Made by a program: the position numbers and the translations under genes. From assembly GCA_016234805.1 (NCBI GenBank), contig JACRNU010000003.1, positions 1 through 64,000 on the forward strand: a stretch of DNA of 64,000 bases, given 5' to 3'. This DNA is from Elusimicrobiota bacterium (GTDB lineage Bacteria > Elusimicrobiota > Elusimicrobia > UBA1565 > UBA9628). The notes below the pieces were generated by a model, which had not been told where the DNA came from, did no database searches, and saw nothing but the letters and a program-made list of their open reading frames with translations. Below, piece after piece: positions 47,639 to 57,758 of this stretch. The stretch's first letter is position 1. Each line of letters begins with the position of its first letter.

Positions 47639-49123
47639 ATGAGGAGACCCACCAGGCACGCGGACCCCTCGGGACTCTGGGCCGAGGCCCGGGTCCTGGC
47701 CTCTGAAGGCCGCATGGAAGAGGCCATGGCTAAGGTCGTCGCGCTCCTCGCAAACGGGTCTGCCGCGCTGACGAACCCGCATTTCGCCGCGGCACGGGAG
47801 ATCCTGGCCTCATCAGGCTGGACCGCGTGCTGGAGCGGTCCGCAAGGATCCGGCAGGATCGCGGTCCGCGGCAAGGATGGCTCGCCTCTGGCGGAGCTCC
47901 ATGTCGAATCCCGCGTGGCAGGGACGACCGACGGCACGATGTCCATCACGCCGACCGTGTGCCTGCGGCCGGTCCCTTCCCGCGCCCTGTCCCGGCCGGA
48001 GAAAGCCGCGCTTGCCCGGCTCTCGGCCGCGTTCTATCCGATCCTCGAGACCCTCCGGGCCCAGGACGAGGGACGCAAGGTCAAAGCCCAGCTCGAGATC
48101 CACGAAGCCAGCGAAGACGCGGGCAGGCCGGACATCATCCTCCGGACCACCTTCGCCTGCAACCAGCGCTGTCCGTTCTGCTTCGTGCTCCACGAAAGCC
48201 GCAACGTTCCCATGGCGGACATCGAAGCCGCGTTGGACGCGGCCGCGGCCCAGGTCCGGCCGGGCCTGAGTCTGACGATCTCAGGCGGAGAGCCCCTCGT
48301 GGACCCCAGGCTCGTCGCCATCCTCGAGTCCGCGCGAGCCAAGGGCATCCGGGAGTTCACCCTTCAGACGAACATGATCGGGCTCGACAAGCCGGGCGCG
48401 TTGGAAACCCTGGTCGGACTCGGCGTCACCCGGTACGACGTTTCCTTCCACTCCCGCCAGCCCAAGATGTACGACCTCATCACAGGCACCCGCGGGCAGT
48501 TCCCCAGAGCCGCGGCCGGGCTCAAAAAGCTCCTGGCCGCGGGGGACCTCCGGGTCACCCCCTGCGTCCTTCTCAACGAATACAACTACCGCGACCTTCC
48601 CGGTCTCATGGGATTCTTCGGCCGGCTCTCCAGGAGCTCCCGGCCCAAGGCAGGCAGGCCCTTGGAGGTCTCCTTCTCCTTGATGAACGGCGCGGGCATG
48701 AACAACGCGGCTTTCATGGCCGTGGACCTGGAGAAGGCCGCGGCATTCCTCTGGAAGGCGGTCGGGCGCTGCAAGGAGGAAGGCATCGGAGTCATGCGCT
48801 TCGACGGGGAGGGCGCCCTGCCGCCCTGCGTGCTGCCGCGGCCGCGGGACTTCGTCGCCGTGTGCCGCTTCTCCCAGGACCGCGTGCGCTACGCGGACGA
48901 TTTCTCAGGAGAGCTCGGGAGCGTGGGCAGGGCCAAGAAGCCGGGCTGCAGGCGGTGCCCCTTCGACGACCGGTGCCTCGGCGTGCCCGCGGAGTACGCC
49001 CGCATCTTCGGCCTAGGAGCGCTCAAGCCGCCGGTGCGGGGCTCTAACGCGACTCGGCGAGGGCCAGGAGCAAGTCCTCGTGGATCTTCTCGATCTGGGA
49101 CGGGGGGCAGGAGTAGTTGTTGA
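47639..49123 (+). CDS. Radical SAM protein with C-terminal auxiliary-cluster-like Cys motif
   Basis: LRTTFACNQRCPFCFV, LTISGGEPLVDPRL, CRRCPFDDRCLGVPAEYARIFGL. Confidence 0.9.
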   Translation: MRRPTRHADPSGLWAEARVLASEGRMEEAMAKVVALLANGSAALTNPHFAAAREILASSGWTACWSGPQGSGRIAVRGKDGSPLAELHVESRVAGTTDGTMSITPTVCLRPVPSRALSRPEKAALARLSAAFYPILETLRAQDEGRKVKAQLEIHEASEDAGRPDIILRTTFACNQRCPFCFVLHESRNVPMADIEAALDAAAAQVRPGLSLTISGGEPLVDPRLVAILESARAKGIREFTLQTNMIGLDKPGALETLVGLGVTRYDVSFHSRQPKMYDLITGTRGQFPRAAAGLKKLLAAGDLRVTPCVLLNEYNYRDLPGLMGFFGRLSRSSRPKAGRPLEVSFSLMNGAGMNNAAFMAVDLEKAAAFLWKAVGRCKEEGIGVMRFDGEGALPPCVLPRPRDFVAVCRFSQDRVRYADDFSGELGSVGRAKKPGCRRCPFDDRCLGVPAEYARIFGLGALKPPVRGSNATRRGPGASPRGSSRSGTGGRSSC

Positions 49124-50498
49124 CGATGAAGGTGAAGGCCAGGAGCCTGCCTGCCTTGTTCCGAAGATAGCCGCTGTAGGAACGCGCACCGCTGAGCGAC
49201 CCGGACTTGATGCGCAAGGACTTTTCGAGCACCGTCTTTTTCCCGAATTCCTTTATGTGGCCGAAGCCCTCGGGGTCTCCCGGGCAAGCCAGGGACTCCT
49301 GGTAGTCCGCGAACACAGGGCTCTTGGACATGAAGACCAGCAGGTCCGTCATGGCCCGGGCTGTCACCATGTTCAGGCGCGAGAGCCCGCAGGCATCCTC
49401 GAGACGCACGCCTTCAACGGAACCGCCCGTAGAGCGCAGGAATTCCCGGATCGCTCCGTTGCCTCCAGCCGCCGAGCCTGGCTTGCCCTGGCTCAAGGCC
49501 ACCGCGCGGCTGAGCATCTCAGCGTAAAGATTGAAGCTCCTCTTGTTCGTCAGCCGAACGATATCCCTCAGGGGCACGGATTCCGAGCGGGCAAGGACTT
49601 TCGTGTCGTCGATGGAGACCGGCAGGGCCGCCAGCCTGGCCTTGCCTGAGACCGCGACCCCGGACTTCTTGAGGAATCCAGCGAAGGCCTGAGCCGCGAA
49701 CAGGGCGGGCTCAGGCAGAGCGCCCTTGATGGCGAACTCCCTGGCGCCGGCCGGCACGGAGCCCCGCGGGACCGCGCGAAAGCTCCCCGGGACATTGTAG
49801 ATGTAGCCGTTGTCTCCGGCCTCGGCCGGCCCGGTCAGCATGTGGTTCTCGAACACCAAGCCCGGAACCTCGGGCTCCATCCTCAGCACCATGGCGGGCT
49901 CGCCGACCCTCAACGCAGGGGCGAACACGAGCTGGTAGAGGTTGTCATTGATGGAAAGGCTGTCCGCTGGAGCCGCGTAATAGTTGCCCGCGTCCTCCCA
50001 GGGCCAACTGCCGGGGATGGCCGGCCCTTCGAACAGGGTGTTGTCCGCGACGATATCGCCCTGGATGCTGGCGGCGCCCTTCTCCTTCAGGGACTTGAGC
50101 CACTCCGCGAACACCTCTTCCATGGGCCTGCCGCCGCGCACCAGAGTCGAGCCCAAGGAGGGGTCGCCGCCTCCCTTGATGATGAGGTCGCCCTTGAGGA
50201 CCCCGGCCGAGATCTTCCCGTCGTGATGGAGGACCGTGGAGAACCGGTGGTCCGGCCCCAGGAGCAAGAGGGCGGCTCCGGTCACAAAGAGCTTGAGCGT
50301 GCTGCCCGGGACCAGCCTCTTGTCCGCGTCCAGCGAGGCCACGGTCTTTCCCGTGGCCGCATCCTTGACGCACACCCCCCACTGGGCCGGAGCCAGGGAG
50401 GCGCCGGCAGCGAGCTTGCGGATCCTGGACTCCAGCCCGCCGGCGTTCGCCGCATGCGCTTGGAACACGACGCAGAAGACCGTCAACAGGAATCCCAT
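49044..50498 (-). CDS. dacB: D-alanyl-D-alanine carboxypeptidase/endopeptidase (PBP4, S13)
   Basis: RLVPGSTLKLFVTGAALLLLG, DLIIKGGGDPSLGS, IKSGSLSGARSYSGYL. Confidence 0.9.
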   Translation of the reverse strand: MGFLLTVFCVVFQAHAANAGGLESRIRKLAAGASLAPAQWGVCVKDAATGKTVASLDADKRLVPGSTLKLFVTGAALLLLGPDHRFSTVLHHDGKISAGVLKGDLIIKGGGDPSLGSTLVRGGRPMEEVFAEWLKSLKEKGAASIQGDIVADNTLFEGPAIPGSWPWEDAGNYYAAPADSLSINDNLYQLVFAPALRVGEPAMVLRMEPEVPGLVFENHMLTGPAEAGDNGYIYNVPGSFRAVPRGSVPAGAREFAIKGALPEPALFAAQAFAGFLKKSGVAVSGKARLAALPVSIDDTKVLARSESVPLRDIVRLTNKRSFNLYAEMLSRAVALSQGKPGSAAGGNGAIREFLRSTGGSVEGVRLEDACGLSRLNMVTARAMTDLLVFMSKSPVFADYQESLACPGDPEGFGHIKEFGKKTVLEKSLRIKSGSLSGARSYSGYLRNKAGRLLAFTFIVNNYSCPPSQIEKIHEDLLLALAESR

Positions 50499-50541
50499 AG
50501 CAGGACGCCCGCTTGGGCCGGGTAGCCGGCCTGCCTGGCCT

Positions 50542-51810
50542 TCATGGACGGGATTCGAGAGCGACAAGGCCGAAGAGCCTGGCGTATTCGACAGGCACGC
50601 CCAGGCACCGGGGATCGAACCGGCACTCCCGGCACGCGAGTCGCTTGACCCGACCGATGACTCCAGGGGCGGCGATCCCGCGCCCTCCGGGAGTATCCTC
50701 CGCGTAGCTCACGCGGTCCTGGCCCAAGGGCCTGCGGCTGGCGTATTTCGCGGGATGGGACAGCAGGCACAGCGGCATGGCGGCCTCGGCCGCGAAGGGC
50801 TGGACCTTGAGCCCCTCTTTCTCGCAGACCGCGACCGCCTCCCGCAGAAGGGGCGCGGCCGCAGCCAGGTCCACCCCGGACTCAGGCGCCTTGGCAAGGC
50901 CCACTCCATTGATCATGGAGAAGAAGACGTCCACGGAACCTTTCCCGCGTCCCTTGCAGGACCGGACCAGGCGCGCCAGGAAGCGCATGAGCCCGGGCAG
51001 GTCGCGGAAGTTCCAGGCATTGACCACCACGTTGCAGGTGACGCCGTAGCCCGAACCGCTGAAGAGCCTCTTGAGGGCCTGGACCGCCCTGGGGTAGAGA
51101 CCCCGGCTCCCCGTGACGCGGTCGTACGCCCCGGGACGATGGGAGTGGAAGGAGACGAAGAAGTGCCGCACGCCCAGGCTCGCGAGCTTCTCGATGACGC
51201 CTGGCCGGTCCAGGCCCACGGCATTGGTCTGCAGCACGAACCTGCTGATGCCCTTGCCGCGGGCCGACTCCAGAAGCCTTGTGAGGCCAGGGTCCACGAG
51301 GGGCTCTCCTCCGGAGAGCGTCAGCGTCCCCTTGGGTCCCAGGCGGCGCGCCAAGACGGAAAGCTCCGCCTCAAGGCTCTCGGCCGAGACCCGGCCCCGG
51401 GACGGAGGCACGCAGCAGAATGGGCATCTCTGGTTGCAGGCCAAGGTGGTGCGCAGGAGGAGGTCGAACCCCTGGTAGCCTTCGTGGGACTCGGTTTGGG
51501 CGCGCACCTCGGCCTCCGGCCTCGACCGCGCCCCGACCCGGGGGCGCAGGCTGTCGAGGATCAGGCGCAAGCCGGAAGAAAGTTCCGCGACCGCGCGCTT
51601 CTGGTCCGCGTTGAGCCGCCCCCCGCCCCGGACCCTGAGCCGGAAGGAGGGCGCCACCGAAGCCACGGGCCCGTGGGCGGCGGGGCGTTCGAGGATGAGT
51701 TCGCAGACCCGGCCGCGGGCGCCATCGACCACGAAACGGAGCTTGCCCGCCTCGGTCCGGCTCGACAGGGTCCAGCCCTCGCGGTCGAGCACGGCGCGGA
51801 CAGGTTCCAT
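50542..51810 (-). CDS. Radical SAM protein, paralog of 47639..49123
   Basis: LRTTLACNQRCPFCCV, LTLSGGEPLVDPGL, CRECRFDPRCLGVPVEYARLFGL. Confidence 0.9.
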   Translation of the reverse strand: MEPVRAVLDREGWTLSSRTEAGKLRFVVDGARGRVCELILERPAAHGPVASVAPSFRLRVRGGGRLNADQKRAVAELSSGLRLILDSLRPRVGARSRPEAEVRAQTESHEGYQGFDLLLRTTLACNQRCPFCCVPPSRGRVSAESLEAELSVLARRLGPKGTLTLSGGEPLVDPGLTRLLESARGKGISRFVLQTNAVGLDRPGVIEKLASLGVRHFFVSFHSHRPGAYDRVTGSRGLYPRAVQALKRLFSGSGYGVTCNVVVNAWNFRDLPGLMRFLARLVRSCKGRGKGSVDVFFSMINGVGLAKAPESGVDLAAAAPLLREAVAVCEKEGLKVQPFAAEAAMPLCLLSHPAKYASRRPLGQDRVSYAEDTPGGRGIAAPGVIGRVKRLACRECRFDPRCLGVPVEYARLFGLVALESRP

Positions 51811-51823
51811 GGACCCCATGACG

Positions 51824-54172
51824 CTATGGATTGGCCAGCTTGTCGCGGACCAGGTCGCGGCCTTCGAGCAGCCGCGGCCGAAGAGCCTTCTCCCCCTTGC
51901 CCCCCTTGATTGCCAGGCCCCTTTCATAGACCTCGAGAGCCCGGCTCAGCTCGCCGCGCTTGGCGCGCACCGCGGCAAGGGACGCGTAAGCCTCCAGAGA
52001 CGAGGGGGACAGCTCGAGCGCCTTCTCCAGGTCCGCGACCGCGGCCTGCCAGTCCCCGGTCGTGAATTCGCACACGGCCTTGTCGCTGAGATCCTTGGCC
52101 GAGGGCCGCCCTGCGGCCAGCTCCCGCCAGATCGTCAAGGCGCCGGCGCAGTCGCCGAGGGATTGCCAGGCCCACGCCGCGCGCCTCAGGCCCGCGGGAG
52201 ACAGGCCCATGGACCGGGCCTTCCTCAAGGCCGCGGCCGCGTCCTCCTTGCGGCCCGACTCCGAGTAGAACTCCGCGCGATCCAGGAGCTTGTCCGCGTC
52301 CGAGGGCCTCTTGAGGGCCAGGGCATCGATCAGGGCCGCGATGCGGTCCGCTTCCTTCATGTCGAAGCCCAACCGCAAGTCCACTTCATCGGCCGCCAGG
52401 GATACGATGTCCTGCCGCGCGTAGGGATCGTCCGGCGCCTCGAAGAGCCAGCCCATCAGGAACATCGTCCTCAGCCGGACCACCACGCTGACCTCTCCCC
52501 TGAGCAGGACCCGGGACAGGAGCTCCACGTCTTGAGCGTTGAACGCGAGACCGGACGCGGCAGCCGGAGATTTGATGCCCCGCGCCGGACGAGGCTGTTG
52601 GCCGGGCTTGAGACTCAAACCGCAATACCTCCAACCCTGGGGCGAAGATATCCCGCATTCCATCTTGAACGAGGACTCTAGCCTTCGGCGGACCGTTCGG
52701 ATGCCGGCCAGCCGGTTCTTCGCTTCAGGGGCCGCGGTCCAGAAGACCTGCCTGAGCTTCTGGGCTCCGGACACGTCCCCGGCCAGGGCATTGAAGTCCG
52801 CGCCGAGATCCCCCTCCGTGAAATACACCCGCCTGCCGCGGCCGAGCATCCACGCCACGCGCTCGGGCAGGGCATCCACGCTTGAGAGCGGGATGCCGCA
52901 GTCCGTGCCCATGACTCCGCCGCTGCCGCCCACGGCGAGGAAATTGAACCGCCGCTCGTAGATCATCTCCGGGAATGGGCACCCGGGCACGACCACGGCG
53001 TCGCCGGGCTTGAGGAGCCCGTCCAGGAAGCGCGTCTCCGACAGCATCGGGTCCCTGGACGGCCCGGCAGCGAGTTCCGTCCGGGACCCGAGGCCGGCCG
53101 CGACCAGGGCCGCGGCCACGAACACCGGGGCCCGCGTGCCGCGCGCCCAGGACGCCAGGAGCAGGGGCATGCCCAACAGCCCTCCGTACACGAACCCGTT
53201 CTGGCTGTTGTTGATGAAGAAGAAGATGGAGTAGGACGCCAGGTTGGCAGCGGCCACCCACGCGGGAAGGCTCTTCGACTGACGCGGAGGTCCCGCGGCA
53301 GGGACGGCGACCATCAGCAGCAGGAGCAGGCCGGCCACGGGCAGGAGCGTGGAGCCTCCCGCGAGCCACAGGGAATGCCAGTAGTCTCCCGCCTGCTTGA
53401 GGGGATCGCGGCTCGTGAAGAGCGAGGTCCCGGGTATCTGCTCGACCTTGCTGAAAAGCTCGGCTGCGCCCATGCTGCTGAAGTACGCCGGAGTCACGCC
53501 GTGGTAGGCGACGAAGACGCCGTAGCACAGGCACAGGACGAGCGCCATGGTCCCGAGGAACCATGCCGGCGGCCGCAGGCCGGTCCGGCCGCGCCACGCC
53601 GCGACCACGGCCACGGGAACCAGGGACAGGGCCGAGGCATGGAACCCGGCCGCGAGCCCGGCCGCGAGCCCGGCCAGCGCGAACCTCGTGGCCGCGCCGC
53701 TTCCCAGGTGGTTTTCCTCGACGGATGCCAGCGCGATCAGCGCGGCCGCGGAACACAGGCCCGCCAACGCGTAAGGGTCCGGCCGGAGCGTGGCTTCCCA
53801 GAAGCGGGTGGAGAACCCCAGGAGCAGAGCTCCCGCGGCGGCGGGCAGGGACCGGCCCCGCCAACGCTCGACCGCCGCGAACATCAAGACCAGGGTCAGT
53901 CCGCCGGCTGCCCCGTTGAGGAGCTCCACGGCCAGGAACATCTTCCCATGGAAGCCGAACATGCCGAGCACGGCGCGATAGAGGGCCAGGAGCGGCACGA
54001 AGAGGGCATGCACCCATTCCGAAGGCCCCCAGCATCCCCACTCGAGCGAGGTGAGATAGTGGACGTCGTGATAACCGTACGGCAGCTGCGTGAAGGAAAG
54101 CCCCAGCCAGGCGGCCAGGCCCGCCAGGAACAGGACCCTGCCCGACAAGGTCTCCCATTCCCAGGATCTCAC
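51824..54172 (-). CDS. Polytopic glycosyltransferase-39-like membrane protein with TPR domain
   Basis: YGYHDVHYLTSLEWGCWGPSEWVHALFVPLLALYRAVLGMFG; C-terminal TPR-like LEKALELSPSSLEAYASLAAVRAKRGELSRALEVYERGLAI. Confidence 0.65.
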   Translation of the reverse strand: MRSWEWETLSGRVLFLAGLAAWLGLSFTQLPYGYHDVHYLTSLEWGCWGPSEWVHALFVPLLALYRAVLGMFGFHGKMFLAVELLNGAAGGLTLVLMFAAVERWRGRSLPAAAGALLLGFSTRFWEATLRPDPYALAGLCSAAALIALASVEENHLGSGAATRFALAGLAAGLAAGFHASALSLVPVAVVAAWRGRTGLRPPAWFLGTMALVLCLCYGVFVAYHGVTPAYFSSMGAAELFSKVEQIPGTSLFTSRDPLKQAGDYWHSLWLAGGSTLLPVAGLLLLLMVAVPAAGPPRQSKSLPAWVAAANLASYSIFFFINNSQNGFVYGGLLGMPLLLASWARGTRAPVFVAAALVAAGLGSRTELAAGPSRDPMLSETRFLDGLLKPGDAVVVPGCPFPEMIYERRFNFLAVGGSGGVMGTDCGIPLSSVDALPERVAWMLGRGRRVYFTEGDLGADFNALAGDVSGAQKLRQVFWTAAPEAKNRLAGIRTVRRRLESSFKMECGISSPQGWRYCGLSLKPGQQPRPARGIKSPAAASGLAFNAQDVELLSRVLLRGEVSVVVRLRTMFLMGWLFEAPDDPYARQDIVSLAADEVDLRLGFDMKEADRIAALIDALALKRPSDADKLLDRAEFYSESGRKEDAAAALRKARSMGLSPAGLRRAAWAWQSLGDCAGALTIWRELAAGRPSAKDLSDKAVCEFTTGDWQAAVADLEKALELSPSSLEAYASLAAVRAKRGELSRALEVYERGLAIKGGKGEKALRPRLLEGRDLVRDKLANP

Positions 54173-56781
54173 GGGCCCTTCTCCGGTCTTCCCATGCGCC
54201 GGAGCACGAGGGAGCGCCCCTCGGCCAATTGCCCCCTGAGACCCCGCTCCGACGGCTCCGCCTTCACGGCCAGACCGAGGTCATAGGTCTCGAGCGCCTT
54301 GTCGTAGAGCCCCCTGTTCGAGTAGACCGCGGCCAGGGACACGTAGGCCTCCAGGCCGCGGGGCGCCATGGCGAGCGATTTGCGAAAGTCCGCGATCGCG
54401 GCCTCCCAGTCGCCCTGCCGGAACTCGCACACAGCCTTGTCGTTGAAATCCTTGGCGGATGCCTCCTGCAGCGCCACGAGCCCTCTCCATATCTTCAGCG
54501 CGGCAGCGCAGTCTCCCAGGGACTGGTAGACCCAGGCCGCGTGCCGAAGGGTCACGGGAGAAGCGCCCGACCGACCGCGGGCGAGCGCGGCTAGGGCCTC
54601 TGGCCGGCGGCCCAGTTCCGCCAGGATTTGGGCCCGCTCGACCTGCAAGTTCGCGTCCTTACGTCTATCCACATCCTCCAAGACCCGGCCCCGCTCGATC
54701 TGCAGGGCCGAGTCCTTCGGCCGCAGCCGCGCCAAGGCGTCGAGAGCGGCCAGGACCCGCTCTGGTTCGCCTTTCTCGCGATGCAGTGTGGCCAGACGCC
54801 GCAACCGCAGTTCCTCGGCTTTGAGCTTCTCAGCCCCCTCCCTGGCCTTGAGCTCCCGGGATGCCCTATCGAGCGGGGCCAGGATCTCGGCCCGTAGCGA
54901 CCGCAGGCCGGGGTCCGCGCCGGTCTGCCGGGCCAGCACAGCAGTGCCCGCGAGCTTTCGCGCCAGAGCGGAACCAGCGTCTCCCGTCGAGGTGAGCTGT
55001 TCGGCCAGCAGGCCCGCAAGGCCGAGTTGGGCATAGGAATCGCCCGGAGCTTCGGAGAGCCATCCCGTCAGATAGCGCACGCGCTCCCGGGGCACAAGTC
55101 CCATGCCGTCCGTGGGGAACCAGGCTGCCAGAGCCATCAACTCCTTGCCGGCCTCGGCCGCGGCAGGGATATCCCCGGCAGGTCTCCGAGCAGCCCGTGA
55201 CCGGGGCAGGATCAGGCAGTATTCCCATCGCTGGGGAGAACGGATGCCGCACTCCAGCCTGAACCGCTGCCGCAGAAGACCGCTCAGCTTGGCCGCCCCA
55301 AGCACCCGCTCTCCTTGGTCCACGCTCTGGGAGGAGAAGATCTGACGGTGCTTCTGGATCCCCGTGGCGTCGGACGAGAGAGCCCGGAAATCCTCCTTGA
55401 GGTCCCCCTCGGCGTAGTAGACGCGCCGGCCCTGGTTCAGGGCTTCTCCGATCCTGCCTGCCAGGCCCTCCATCCTCATGGAAGGCTCCATGCACATCGT
55501 CCCCGCGTCCGAGACCGGCAGGAAGTTGAACCTTCTCTCGTAGAGCAGTTCCCCAAAGGGACAGCCGGGCATCAGCATCATGTCTCCTGGCCGCAGCAGC
55601 CGGTCCAGGAATCCGTACTCCACTCTCATCGGGTCGCTGGCCGGCCCCAGTGAAGAACCGCGTTCGGCCCAGGCCAGGCCGAGGCACAAGGAGGCTGCGA
55701 TAAACGCCAGGCGCGGGATCCGCGCCCTGGCCACGGCGATGGCCGCGGCCAGGGGCGCCGGAAGCAGCGCCGCAAAAATGAAGCCGTTCTGCGTATTATT
55801 GATGAGGAAGAACAGGGAATACGCGGCAACGTTGAGCAGGGCCAGCCGGACCGCAAGGCCGCGCTGTTCGGCCGGAGCCGTGCCGCACACAGCCTCCGCG
55901 GGGACCCGCTGGAACGCCTTGAAGACGAACGCCAGAGCAAAGATCGCTCCAGTCAGCGCCCAGCAGCCCGGGACCCCATGGTGAACCGCGGTTCGCAGGA
56001 AGTCCGCCGCCTGACTCGACGGATCACGGTTGGTGTAGATCGAGGTCCCCGGGATCTGCTCGATCTTGCCGAACATGTCGAAGAGATCAACTCGTTCGAG
56101 ATATCCCATGTCCACGCCGTGGAACAGGACCAGGGCAGCCAGGCTCGCTGCCACGGCCAGGAACCATCCAGCCAGGAACATCCCCGCGAGCCTGCCGCCC
56201 TTGCGGCAGGCGCGGCCCTCAAGCCAAGCGGCCCCCACGCCCACCAGGACCAGGGCCAGGCCTGCCGCGTGGTACCCCGTGGTCAGGCCGGCAGTCACCC
56301 CGGCCAGGGCGAAGCGCCGACGCGAGTCAGCCGGCCGATTCCACGACAGCAGGACCACGGTCGCCACCGAGCACGCAGCCGCCAGGGCGTAGGGGTCGGG
56401 ACGCAGCGCCGCCTCCCGGAACCCGGGCGCCAGACCGACCAGAAGCGCGGCCGCGGCCGAACTCGGCGAATCCCCGGACAGGCGCTCGCCCGCGCGGAAC
56501 AACAGCGCGAGGGTCGCGGCCGCGACGGTCACGTTCATGATCTCCACGGGGAGGAACATCCTGCCTTCGTATCCGAACAAGGCCAGCATGCCGCGCAGCA
56601 GGGCCAGCGTCGGCACATACAGGGGATGGACCCATTCCGAAGGACCCCAGAGGCCGGACTCCAACGAGACCAAATAGTGGATGTCGTTGAAGCAATACGG
56701 CAGCAGGCTCAGCGCCCACCACAGCCAGACCGCCAACCCCGCCAAGAACACGGTCCGGCCCGCGAGCTTCTCCCGGGTCAC
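54169..56781 (-). CDS. Paralogous polytopic glycosyltransferase-39-like membrane protein with TPR domain (GTG start)
   Basis: YCFNDIHYLVSLESGLWGPSEWVHPLYVPTLALLRGMLALFG; GTGA overlap with upstream stop. Confidence 0.65.
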   Translation of the reverse strand: MTREKLAGRTVFLAGLAVWLWWALSLLPYCFNDIHYLVSLESGLWGPSEWVHPLYVPTLALLRGMLALFGYEGRMFLPVEIMNVTVAAATLALLFRAGERLSGDSPSSAAAALLVGLAPGFREAALRPDPYALAAACSVATVVLLSWNRPADSRRRFALAGVTAGLTTGYHAAGLALVLVGVGAAWLEGRACRKGGRLAGMFLAGWFLAVAASLAALVLFHGVDMGYLERVDLFDMFGKIEQIPGTSIYTNRDPSSQAADFLRTAVHHGVPGCWALTGAIFALAFVFKAFQRVPAEAVCGTAPAEQRGLAVRLALLNVAAYSLFFLINNTQNGFIFAALLPAPLAAAIAVARARIPRLAFIAASLCLGLAWAERGSSLGPASDPMRVEYGFLDRLLRPGDMMLMPGCPFGELLYERRFNFLPVSDAGTMCMEPSMRMEGLAGRIGEALNQGRRVYYAEGDLKEDFRALSSDATGIQKHRQIFSSQSVDQGERVLGAAKLSGLLRQRFRLECGIRSPQRWEYCLILPRSRAARRPAGDIPAAAEAGKELMALAAWFPTDGMGLVPRERVRYLTGWLSEAPGDSYAQLGLAGLLAEQLTSTGDAGSALARKLAGTAVLARQTGADPGLRSLRAEILAPLDRASRELKAREGAEKLKAEELRLRRLATLHREKGEPERVLAALDALARLRPKDSALQIERGRVLEDVDRRKDANLQVERAQILAELGRRPEALAALARGRSGASPVTLRHAAWVYQSLGDCAAALKIWRGLVALQEASAKDFNDKAVCEFRQGDWEAAIADFRKSLAMAPRGLEAYVSLAAVYSNRGLYDKALETYDLGLAVKAEPSERGLRGQLAEGRSLVLRRMGRPEKGP

Positions 56782-57758
56782 AAGGGGCACAGCTCCCCCA
56801 GCCCGTAGAGCTCGGCGTAGGACTTCCAGACCCCGTCGCACCCCGCGTAGAAACGGCATTCGCGGCAGCGCGGCGACATGGTCTTGAACACGTCGCGCTT
56901 GATCTCCTGCCACACGAACCGGTCCTGGGGCCGGCCCTCCTCGTTGGCCATGCTCACGTCGTTGGACGGGTCGTAGGCCGCCTCATCGAGATACCGGGCT
57001 CCCAGATGATCGAGCAGCTTGCCCGACACCCGCGCCAGGCGGAGCATGCACTTGGGCACCGCGCCGAAGGTGACGTGCGACCTGATCCTGCCCTTCTCGG
57101 CCAGCAGCATGAGGCGCACGGCATGGGGCATGGCCTCGCGGTAGGAGGGGATCCAAGTCCGGTCCGCGGGAACCTCGCCGTGGGGCCAGATGAAGTTGAA
57201 GCGGACGTCGTCGACCCCAAGGTCCGCGAAGAAGAGGACGTATTCCTTGAGGTGCCGCATGTTGCGGCGCGAGAAGACCGGGTTGAGCGAGATGTTGTCC
57301 GGAAGGCGGCCGGCCTTCCTCAAGGCTGCCATGTTCGCGATGCCCAAGACCTTCCTGGCATGGTTGCCGGGCACGCGGGTGAGGGCGTCCTCGACCTTGG
57401 CCAGGTGGCTGTGGATGGAGACCGTGACCCTCGTGACGCCCGCGTCCACGAGCTTGCGGCAAAAGCCCGGGTCTGAAAGGCGCGTGCCGTTTGTGCAGAG
57501 CGCGATCTTCTCGTAGCCGAGCTTCTTGGCGTGAGCGACGGCTTCCAGGATGCGCGGGTGCGCGGTGGGCTCGCCGCCGAGGAACCCCACCATGGCGCAG
57601 CCCTTCCTGCGGAAATGCCCGAGCTCGGCCTTGATCCTCTCCAGGGTGGCCCAGGGTTCGTGCTTGTCCCGGCGGAAGGCGCTCATGCAGAAGACGCAGC
57701 GGTTGTTGCACCTGGTCCCCAGGTGGATCTCGATCCTCCGAGTCTCAGCGGAGGTCAT
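56778..57758 (-). CDS. Radical SAM protein, SPASM-like C-terminus
   Basis: IHLGTRCNNRCVFCMSAF, GFLGGEPTAHP, CRECRFYAGCDGVWKSYAELYGLGEL. Confidence 0.9.
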   Translation of the reverse strand: MTSAETRRIEIHLGTRCNNRCVFCMSAFRRDKHEPWATLERIKAELGHFRRKGCAMVGFLGGEPTAHPRILEAVAHAKKLGYEKIALCTNGTRLSDPGFCRKLVDAGVTRVTVSIHSHLAKVEDALTRVPGNHARKVLGIANMAALRKAGRLPDNISLNPVFSRRNMRHLKEYVLFFADLGVDDVRFNFIWPHGEVPADRTWIPSYREAMPHAVRLMLLAEKGRIRSHVTFGAVPKCMLRLARVSGKLLDHLGARYLDEAAYDPSNDVSMANEEGRPQDRFVWQEIKRDVFKTMSPRCRECRFYAGCDGVWKSYAELYGLGELCPL

